A program made the translations under genes and the position numbers. Of a stretch of 24,505 nt of DNA, positions 15,701 to 20,924 are shown piece after piece. Each line of letters opens with the position of its first letter. Position 1 is the first letter of the stretch. This DNA comes from a virus. The stretch is taken from positions 1 to 24,505 of IMG/VR virus record IMGVR_UViG_3300005264_000098. One strand, given 5' to 3'. The notes under the pieces are model-generated. The model searched no databases. It saw only the letters and a program-made list of their open reading frames with translations, and was not told where the DNA came from.

Positions 15701-16812
15701 CGAAGAGTGATGGGAAAGAAAAAATAGATTTAGAAAAAAAATTAAGTGCTGTATTGAAGGCAACAGAAGCGGAAAGAGTAAAATTTACAGAGGGGTATAA
15801 TAGGGAAGTAATACAAAATGATACAGCAAAATTTAAGGATATGGAAGAAAATATAAAAAGATTTGATGTTATATTTAAACAAGCTGCTATGGATCGTATG
15901 GCAGTTGCTGAAGAAGAATGGCGATTAGGCATAATTAGTGCTAAAGAGTATTCGGAGGCGGTAGAAGCGGCATTTTTGGTAGGCAGTTTGAGTGCTGAAG
16001 AATTTCGTAAAAAGAAATTACTCGCTGATGGGGACGTATTTAAGAACTTTGAAGAGGGCGTTAAAAATGGGATGAAAGGAGTTCAGACTCTTAATGAGTT
16101 CATGCAATCTGCTGGAGAGGAGATGTTCAACGCATTTGGTACGGGCATGGCGGATGCAATGTATGGATTTGTCAGTGGCACTAAATCAGCAAAAGAAGCT
16201 TTTGGTGATTTTGCCGCTTCTTTCATGCAAATGGTGACTAAAATGATTATAAAGATGATGGTTATGAAAGCATTACAATCTGTATTTGGTATGGGTATGG
16301 CTGAAGGTGGAGAGGTTCCCGCAGCCGGAAGTTATACAGCAGGTGCTACGACTAGTCTTGCTTCAGGTGGAGAAATTCCGGGATTCTCTCCAACATCAAC
16401 TGCGGATAATATCCCTATTTTAGCAACTGCAGGTGAATATATGCAACCTGTCAGTGCTGTTAAAAAATATGGTATGCGTGTTATGAATGCTATACGAACT
16501 CTGAGTATCCCAAAAAAATCTTTAACTAATTTAATCCAAGGGACAGCATTAGGATTAGGTGCCCCGCTCCCATCTTTTGCATTGGCTAGTGGGGGTAGTG
16601 TTCCTGCATCTAATTTTCAATCTTCCAGTGTTGGAGATATTGTTAAAGCAATGAAAAATTCAAAAGAGAAAGCGACCCCGGTAACTATTATGAATGTAGT
16701 AGACCCAAAAGAAATGCTACATAGTGCATTGGCAACACCAGAAGGGCAAGGGGCATTATTGAATTTCGTTAGCGCAAGATCAGGCACTATATCGACTATT
16801 TTAAAACAATGA
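9703..16812 (+). CDS. Tape measure protein, very long (TP901-type core)
   Basis: This 2369-residue protein starts at ATG 9703, with GGGGAG upstream. Residues about 235-460 (YDQALKDLQAITGATTTEIA, FSASEVAEGM, QAGFSAGEA, SMNYIGPIAKSAGV and later FDVFGKRGAAAVLTL) are the TP901-type tape measure core. Residues about 530-625 are very hydrophobic (VLVTGALFGILAALKALLA and LLVISGIIAAIAGGMYML) and could enter the host membrane during DNA delivery. Residues about 700-2180 are long charged coiled coils, including a 334-residue repeat (see repeat entry). The C-terminus is Gly/Ser/Ala-rich with GGEIPG and ADNIPILATAGEYMQPVSAV, a typical tape measure ending. The protein sets tail length; at about 0.15 nm per residue it predicts about 350 nm. 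It follows the chaperones and precedes tail tip genes, as in lambda. Confidence 0.92.
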   Translation: MSADTSKTIEIALNVVGMSAAKIKSVTSAFDKIKTAVDTTITAVDNLQSALNKVKAPPKLAAFTASLNAISKIKDFKGLTKFSESVQALSSTKIPSIARFVTSLTKLSGITIPNLTALIRNLGKLAELELKNFNSQVNIIVKGLKKLTEISTSRLEKIAKSLEVLSKVSLNKAVNDAKKLTDALKKLEKTAQTTGVRLKGFKQKVETVFQFRLISQALLFLKDGIINAVIAIGQYDQALKDLQAITGATTTEIAQMGTKILEVASKTKFSASEVAEGMRIIGQAGFSAGEAVETMQAVSDLATGTLSAMASTVDLVTTAMRVFSIEATRSSEVADTFANAVNKSKLTVDKLRTSMNYIGPIAKSAGVTFQELSASMMVLANSGLRASKIGTGLRRVFAELVDPSKKLREAARNAGVALSDLDPQSTNLSTVIKNLGLVVNDTQVAFDVFGKRGAAAVLTLSNSQSAFDEMLQTVQKSGTAANMASIQMEGLAVSFKNLKDKLGLLAIAIGKAGIADAMKMLVDIARNLVDVLTFLIDNTLVEFLGKAVLVTGALFGILAALKALLAVETFVILGAAFAKLTAAATGTAVAVGAVGATAHAAFPPLLVISGIIAAIAGGMYMLSDRSKKASDEALKLASEYKNLGTHMRDYEAKVSTMKAGSNELKEANIALRTKLMDVAKEYDELSIYAFKAVHAINPLTGYIDDNSTALATLNEKIKELRMTELAESVEESNKSFAKQTGFIKRIFNQFGDVAKTAKLIFTDNDAYQHLRKIRQEAHQMSIDLHSGVKNFADLHKYIAKIDHKNLTAQQEVLKEQYISMMFNATTWYETLKNSGEISLTNTVEEISNIAASAGLTGQSLEALLVYIDELKQSGVGDYETIIDKWAHDAKEGKQLLSSHIEDYKKLGLVIADADASRLKFAEGQKQALMDSRKALEDWKNGQISSGNESKEMWEKYYKDLAQLEVEARKVTADQAQHESTQTMLAIEKELAAHADKLAKIEKMENTSLQVRAKKRQQANTELEKNLASITKNSFDPQELLAATKEQELIIKNSYKRQQSMIELSLIERGESHATITEELKKLELQSSKEVVDLWRKANQTIVDQGNPDTNPNVRSIKAKQLAAELAHVKATSAARIQLMEEGIKQQNQLYEDANIQRELNHTEFLARMVKQEMASGTATEEIEKKKLKLSLKLAEDRLVATQHHFDEAKELYKQDSEEYKSRQEEFLSARIAFLEESLAYTEKYAQLEYAVEKAKIEAVIQLDKAIHASDSAVQKARIDSAKTILKASYDSMRITHQKYYATKKADQEQSFRDEVAILKKLRAKHKAELENLHNIAVSEKERTETKLRLDKTVLSITTEIRKLQEAQPGVLAAIDAAELKAIDTSEKKIASILKQFRTMKSASDIELFSSSGDLKKQQKVQMDSLKAVTDEKLRLLKIAVDRDLSSTNELKEAKKIADRLINNLREKHGKERLEQTLKDQDTEFESFRVKSELAHTKSLEEMVARELKAGTSFENIEKKKAKMALDFLEERKIAAEKHFENAKLLYNKDLDAYRQRQDDAAKASEAFYKTRLGYTEKYAKLEYNIERNKIKSIIELNRATYTRDSKLQQVAIDNSLKMLKASYNSKAVAHEAYYDGLHNTANKNHQEDLDRLRVLEQAQTYQLAQLRASSKKGIDTTNAQALAEKELGAIREERKLLEANLPGILAGIDVARLKSIDTSNKSIDSITNQIKKLTSTSEMNLYGNPGELEKAHKIQMANLEEIIKTKRDALEQEVRLNPERKGALANAEAQFIAMRNNLDAKQQQEKHERTLKYQDMAFDSFKKKSALQHSARLKEIAKEQVAGDITKDEAEKQELLAKVAHFKRIYVEAVKHQDKLTDLDSDDSIKARLDKTLSAHKKYYDALKELKLGSAEIDEEMDKARFEAALDKSKSDSDLSMLKQTEATKTALDENKSLLDQGLIDAQEYYDERNRIAKEDIHKQLDILDAEEKIFKARMKLQIAKSDGKEKIDLEKKLSAVLKATEAERVKFTEGYNREVIQNDTAKFKDMEENIKRFDVIFKQAAMDRMAVAEEEWRLGIISAKEYSEAVEAAFLVGSLSAEEFRKKKLLADGDVFKNFEEGVKNGMKGVQTLNEFMQSAGEEMFNAFGTGMADAMYGFVSGTKSAKEAFGDFAASFMQMVTKMIIKMMVMKALQSVFGMGMAEGGEVPAAGSYTAGATTSLASGGEIPGFSPTSTADNIPILATAGEYMQPVSAVKKYGMRVMNAIRTLSIPKKSLTNLIQGTALGLGAPLPSFALASGGSVPASNFQSSSVGDIVKAMKNSKEKATPVTIMNVVDPKEMLHSALATPEGQGALLNFVSARSGTISTILKQ
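13183..16188 (+). repeat. Internal 1002-base (334-residue) repeats in the tape measure gene
   Basis: Three matching points recur at exactly 1002 bases. The H-(T/S) motif before a Lys/Glu helix has its His codon at 13183, 14185 and 15187. (Y)TEKYAxLEYxxE begins at 13420 and 14422. PGxLAxID begins at 13804 and 14806. Units 1 and 2 align without gaps over most of their length; unit 3 (from 15187) keeps the start (KEIAKEQVAG for ARMVKQEMAS) and diverges after about 100 residues. They are seen at protein level, not as near-identical DNA, so they are old duplications. The end given (16188) is the nominal end of a third unit. Confidence 0.75.
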
Positions 16813-16838
16813 TATGATTTATAAAAGGAGTTCATATA

Positions 16839-17501
16839 ATGGGTAAAGTGATAGCACGTAATGCAGCAGTAGCGAGTGGGGTTGCAGGAGCTTTGGACAA
16901 TATAGATGGTGATTTATTAGACGATGGGGATTTAGCAGTTGTAATAAGTGATCAATGGGCGCAGTTTTTTTATTTACGGGGTAATCATGGGGGCGCAGAG
17001 AATCGACCCTATGTAATTCCACCATCAATTAATGCCGGAACAAAGAGGTGGATACCAGCGAAACCTGCATGGCCTTCTAGTCATGTTTACCAAGCGTGTG
17101 AAGCTGCTCAGTCAATTCAAAGTGAGACACACACCACTATTATATTTAATGTTGGTGCAAGAGATACTTTAGGGGAATGGAACGCCACAACAGGAACGTA
17201 TACAGCAAAGGGAAAGGATGAATTGTGGGTGACAGCCACTGCCCGGACGGAAGAGAGATTATGGACAGTAGGGAAAGGGTGTGTTTTGGGAGTTTGGAAA
17301 AATGGCGCACTTTGGGATCATGGGCAATCTATCTTTGCACATGCGGCAAATACTTTCCATATATCGGTAGATATACATACTCTTGTACCAGTAGAGATGG
17401 GGGATACTATACAAGTTAAATTTTATCAAAATGACGTTAGTTCTTTAGTCTTGGATGTAGACCCTTATATTAATACTATCCAGTTAAATGGGACTTTTTA
17501 A
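16839..17501 (+). CDS. Tail protein with a C1q/TNF-like C-terminal domain
   Basis: This 220-residue protein starts at ATG 16839 with AAAAGGAGTTCATATA upstream. Residues about 25-75 (DLLDDGDLAVVISDQWAQFF, then YLRGNHGGAENRPYVIPPSI and KRWIPA) resemble a short module that I know from phage tail and upper-fibre proteins (DGDxAxVxxxxxxxxYxL, AExxPxVIxP, xxRWxL). The C-terminal 110 residues have beta strands in the order expected for a C1q/TNF-like jelly-roll: TTIIFNVGARDTLGEWNATT, GTYTAKGKDELWVTATA, GVWKNGALWDHGQ and MGDTIQVKFYQND. Such domains usually trimerise and bind ligands. It sits between tape measure and distal tail genes, so it may be a tail-tip decoration or side fibre. It ends directly against the next ATG. 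Both domain calls are by eye. Confidence 0.65.
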   Translation: MGKVIARNAAVASGVAGALDNIDGDLLDDGDLAVVISDQWAQFFYLRGNHGGAENRPYVIPPSINAGTKRWIPAKPAWPSSHVYQACEAAQSIQSETHTTIIFNVGARDTLGEWNATTGTYTAKGKDELWVTATARTEERLWTVGKGCVLGVWKNGALWDHGQSIFAHAANTFHISVDIHTLVPVEMGDTIQVKFYQNDVSSLVLDVDPYINTIQLNGTF

Positions 17502-18800
17502 ATGGCAATTGATTGGCAAAATACTTCATCGTTTGATTTTTTCGATACGTCTATTGAGTGGCATTCCCCGTGGGAAACTGATTTTTTTTCTGTACTATTA
17601 ACCCCCAGTGAATATTTGTTAGATGCTCCTGACTGGGCAGAGGATGTTAATTTAAGGAAAACATGGAAGACGAATGTTCGGGATTCAATAGTTGGTGAGG
17701 AAACCCGTTCAGCGTTGTATACTTTTTCGAGAACTACTTTAGAGTTCAGTTTGTCTTCAATGACATCACTTGAATCTCAAAGATTAACTCGAAAAATATA
17801 TAAAAATTTACATAAAGTTTGGGCAGTGCCGTACTGGATGGATGTGACAACTTTGTCTACAGATGCTGCAAGTACTGAATATACTGTAACTCTTACGGAT
17901 ATCTCGTATGCCACATTAAAAGTAGGATCACAATGTGCAATTTTTAATGATCCAGATACATTTGAGATAGGTACAATTAAAATCATTTCTGGTAATACGA
18001 TTACACTCGTGATGCCTTTGGGATTAGATTGGAGTGCGGGGTCTACATTTGTCCCCTTATTAAAAGGGATGTTAACCCCTTCTCAGAGCTTGCAATATGT
18101 TACGGATTCATCGAATGTATTATCGTTTAAAATCAAGGAAGTAGTTGATCCAAATATCACCCAAATTGCAGGCAGTTCAGCATATTCTACCTATGAGGGG
18201 CATGATCTTTTTACTCTGTCTCCAGATTGGAGTGGAGAGAGGGAATTTTCTTATGCTCATCCCTATACACAGATGCAATTTATTGGTGTGGGTTATCATG
18301 ATTCTTCCTTGTTAGAAACAAAAATTAAAATAACAGATCGGTACTTATTTGCCACCAGAAGTGAATTGGCTGATTTTTTAGCCTTCTTTGACTACAAGAA
18401 AGGTTGTTGGGGGAATTTTTGGCTTTCCTCCAATAATACTGATATAAATATAGTCGCTCCCTTTGATGCTACAGATACTGATTTAATTATTTCTCCAATT
18501 GATTGGGATATATATTGGACAGGTAATGTATCTACGGGGAAATATATAAATATACAATTTGCAGATGGAACATCTATTCAACGAGAAATAGTAAGTGTTC
18601 CCAAATTAAATAATGTAATAACTTTGGATTCTGCTATTGGAAGAACTGCAACTAGTGCAGAAGTACAATACGTAAAAGTATCATTTTTATATATGGTGCG
18701 GTTTGCATTAGATGAAATAGCGATTAAGTTTGAAACTGATACTGTTGCTTCAACTGAAATTAGTTTTGAACTTCTTCCAAATATGGAGATTTCAGCATGA
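17502..18800 (+). CDS. Distal tail protein-like (gene transfer agent gp12 position)
   Basis: This 432-residue protein starts at ATG 17502, touching the previous TAA. The region is rich in Trp, Tyr and Phe. It opens SSFDFFDTSIEWHSPWETDF; the middle (about 95-210) reads WAVPYWMDVT then beta strands; residues about 285-310 read ATRSELADFLAFFDYKKGCW and GNFWLSSNN. The RxELxxFLxFFDxxxGxWGxFWLPS-like stretch is close to a motif I know from the distal tail/DUF2460 family of gene transfer agents and siphoviruses, and the gene order (this, DUF2163, NlpC/P60, tip attachment) is the same as there. Distal tail proteins make the hexameric ring at the end of the tube on which the hub is built. It ends in a four-base overlap (ATGA) with the DUF2163 gene, so translation is coupled. 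Confidence 0.65.
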   Translation: MAIDWQNTSSFDFFDTSIEWHSPWETDFFSVLLTPSEYLLDAPDWAEDVNLRKTWKTNVRDSIVGEETRSALYTFSRTTLEFSLSSMTSLESQRLTRKIYKNLHKVWAVPYWMDVTTLSTDAASTEYTVTLTDISYATLKVGSQCAIFNDPDTFEIGTIKIISGNTITLVMPLGLDWSAGSTFVPLLKGMLTPSQSLQYVTDSSNVLSFKIKEVVDPNITQIAGSSAYSTYEGHDLFTLSPDWSGEREFSYAHPYTQMQFIGVGYHDSSLLETKIKITDRYLFATRSELADFLAFFDYKKGCWGNFWLSSNNTDINIVAPFDATDTDLIISPIDWDIYWTGNVSTGKYINIQFADGTSIQREIVSVPKLNNVITLDSAIGRTATSAEVQYVKVSFLYMVRFALDEIAIKFETDTVASTEISFELLPNMEISA

Positions 18801-19621
18801 AAGAATTATCTACTGAATATATAGCATTAGATGAATCAGACAAAAGACAGCCTTTTGAACTTTACCATATTTGGGTTGAGGGTGGTAATCATTGGAGATA
18901 TACAAGTGGTGATTCTGTGGTTACGTATAATGGAGATATTTACACTCCTGCAACATTGCAACGTGGTGGAATCCGTTATGATGAAAAACTCGGAACAATG
19001 AGTTTATCCATTACAGCAGCCTTTATTCATGAACCAGTTATTCAATTTTTAGCGGCTAACCATACGGATGTTATTTGGATTCAATTAATGAAATTGTTTC
19101 GAGATCAAGCACCCTATGAGGCATCTAATTTGTTTACTGGCACAGTAAAGAGTGTTGCCATTAAAGGTGTACAAGGGACAGTTACGTGTACTGGATTCGA
19201 ATATTTCTTAAAGCGTAATATACCACGAAAAACATATTCCCCATCATGTAATTCGTTTTTATTTGAAGCGGATCAATGTATGTTAAATGCATCTGTATAT
19301 GCATTCGCTGCAACACTAACTTCTATATCTTCAGATGGTACAGTTATACAAAGTGATGAATTTGCCACAAAACCTGATGGTTGGTTTACACTTGGATCAG
19401 TATCCGTTGGTAGGGATAAGAGGATGATTATTAAACATATAGGGGATACTATTCATCTAAGGACACGTATTTTCATTGCAGTAGGTTCTATGGTTACTGC
19501 ATACCCAGGATGTACTGGCTCAATTGAGATGTGTTATGCTAAATTTAATAATATTGTAAATTTTAGAGGATTTCCTATGATTCCTATAGATAATCCGATA
19601 CGTTGGAGTGGGAAAGTATAA
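18797..19621 (+). CDS. Tail hub protein, DUF2163 (gene transfer agent gp13-like)
   Basis: This 274-residue protein starts at ATG 18797 after GGAG. The first part has FELYHIWVEGGNHWRYTSGD, VVTYNGDIYTPATLQRGGI and strand repeats. The second part reads YSPSCNSFLFEADQCMLNAS, then SGxxG-type strands and YPGCTGSIEMCYAKFNN followed by FRGFPMIP. The order C-N-x-x-L-F-E-x-x-x-C, then PGC-x(6)-C-x-x-K-F-x-N-x-x-N-F-R-G-F-P-x-I-P is the DUF2163/BR0599 signature. The proteins form part of the hub at the tail tip. Length matches the family (about 270-300). The last four cysteines may pair as in other members. It overlaps the next gene by one base (TAATG), so the next start is coupled. Confidence 0.85.
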   Translation: MKELSTEYIALDESDKRQPFELYHIWVEGGNHWRYTSGDSVVTYNGDIYTPATLQRGGIRYDEKLGTMSLSITAAFIHEPVIQFLAANHTDVIWIQLMKLFRDQAPYEASNLFTGTVKSVAIKGVQGTVTCTGFEYFLKRNIPRKTYSPSCNSFLFEADQCMLNASVYAFAATLTSISSDGTVIQSDEFATKPDGWFTLGSVSVGRDKRMIIKHIGDTIHLRTRIFIAVGSMVTAYPGCTGSIEMCYAKFNNIVNFRGFPMIPIDNPIRWSGKV

Positions 19622-19899
19622 TGTATTATTTTGAACCCGATAAACGCAAAGAGATGTTACAGAAAGAACTACTGGCTTGGGTGGGCACTCCATATAGACA
19701 TCAATGCAGGATCAAACAAGTCGGAGCAGATTGTATTGGTATTTTATTATATAAATTTGGAAAAATATCTTCACATGCCGGAGTATACTGTAACGGATAT
19801 GTTTTCCAATCTGTTTCTAGGCATTCAGTGGCTAAAATAAGGGTACAGGATAGGCTGTGGTACCCAAGATTAACCTTTGTTTTTAGGATATTAGACTAA
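19621..19899 (+). CDS. Miniature NlpC/P60-type tail peptidase with an internal deletion
   Basis: A TTG at 19603 could add six residues, but ATG 19621 overlaps the previous TAA and has GGAG upstream, so I start there, giving 92 residues. It reads LLAWVGTPYRHQCRIKQVGA then DCIGILLYKFGKISSHAGVY, and ends with WYPRLTFVFRILD. The W-x-GTPYRH, G-x-DC (catalytic Cys) and SHAG-x-Y (catalytic His) motifs are typical of the NlpC/P60 peptidases found at the tail tip (gp14-like), which cut cell-wall peptides during entry. Family members are usually about 140-150 residues: here the roughly 45-50 residues normally found between DCIG and the LLYKFGK strand are missing, in frame. Both main catalytic residues remain, so it may be a compact enzyme or a degraded one. 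Family assignment is good; activity is uncertain. Confidence 0.75.
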   Translation: MYYFEPDKRKEMLQKELLAWVGTPYRHQCRIKQVGADCIGILLYKFGKISSHAGVYCNGYVFQSVSRHSVAKIRVQDRLWYPRLTFVFRILD

Positions 19900-20924
19900 T
19901 GGGTGATTCATCATTTGGACAACTTTTTGGGTTTGCTGTTGGGGCGTTAGTTGGGTATTTTTTCCCCGGTGGGGGACACCTACTAATGAATATGTTTATG
20001 GGAGCATCAATTGGAATGGCAGTTGGTGGAATGATTGATCCTCCTAGCTATGATTCCCCCGATGCTGGTCAACCTGAGTTACAAGATATTTCTATAACTA
20101 TGGCTTCTGAGGGAGCAGTAATTCCAGAAGTACTGGGTACAACAAAAATAACTGGCAATGTATTGCACTATTGGGGATCACGTAATACGGCGCATATGGC
20201 AGAACATGATGGACAAGAATACGAATCGGGCCGTGATTATTATCTTTCATGGATTCAAGGAATATGTATGGGTCCAGTGGATACATTGTATGCTATTTAT
20301 CTAGATGAAAATATTGTTTGGTACGGGGAAGCAGCCAGACCAGAAAATGGACAATTTGAAACAGTGCTTTGTCAAGAATTAGACACTCGTGGAGAATACG
20401 ACACAGAGACTAGTTCTCATACTGAATTAACTGTTAATTCAGGGCTGACTTACGGGAATCTTCATTTTTATTTTGGAACAGATAACCAAGAAGTGAATGA
20501 AAACATAGAAGATACGGGAGAAAATCGAAACATCCCATACAGAGGGGTATGTTATGCATATTTTGATGATTTTCAGATTGGGCAGTATAATAGAGCACCA
20601 ATCGTAAAGTTTATAGTTGGTAAATACCCAGAATTGCCGTTTAACCCATATCACAAATTGAACACATTTGATTATAATCCTGCCCATGCAATTTATTATA
20701 CACTTGTAAATTTAGCATATGTGCCATCTTCGTTTATAGACGAGGAATCTTTTTCCGAAGTAGCTACTTTATTGTATGAGGAAGGTGTTGGGATGGGGAT
20801 ATTAATAAATAAACCAGCTTCTGCTATTAGTTATATTAGTAAAATTTTATTCTCATTTGATGTTATGACTTATTACGGTGATGGTGGAAAAATCTATTTA
20901 AGGTTGATAAGGGAGGATGAGTGA
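19899..20924 (+). CDS. Tip attachment / tail hub protein, N-terminal part (gp15/J-like), truncated
   Basis: This 341-residue protein starts at ATG 19899, overlapping the previous stop by one base. It begins with a Gly/Ala/Met hydrophobic segment (GFAVGALVGYFFPGGG, then GASIGMAVGGMI), typical of the start of large tip attachment proteins. It continues QPELQDISITMASEGAVIPE and VLGTTKITGNVLHYWGSRNT, a segment I know from the same family (GAxIPxVYGxxKIxGNVIW). Later come VNLAYVPSSFIDEESFSEVA and FDVMTYYGDGGKIYLRLIRED. Members run to 700-1200 residues; this one ends at TGA 20922-20924 just after LRLIREDE. In intact relatives the chain continues with a segment ending NEVKVRY, which is exactly what starts the next gene (GTGA overlap, -1 frame, preceded by GGGAGG). 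So the hub appears split into two polypeptides. Confidence 0.75.
   Translation: MGDSSFGQLFGFAVGALVGYFFPGGGHLLMNMFMGASIGMAVGGMIDPPSYDSPDAGQPELQDISITMASEGAVIPEVLGTTKITGNVLHYWGSRNTAHMAEHDGQEYESGRDYYLSWIQGICMGPVDTLYAIYLDENIVWYGEAARPENGQFETVLCQELDTRGEYDTETSSHTELTVNSGLTYGNLHFYFGTDNQEVNENIEDTGENRNIPYRGVCYAYFDDFQIGQYNRAPIVKFIVGKYPELPFNPYHKLNTFDYNPAHAIYYTLVNLAYVPSSFIDEESFSEVATLLYEEGVGMGILINKPASAISYISKILFSFDVMTYYGDGGKIYLRLIREDE

Noticed and set aside
19603-19620. TTG at 19603 as the start of the NlpC/P60 gene
   Set aside because: ATG 19621 has a better spaced GGAG and the typical TAATG coupling.
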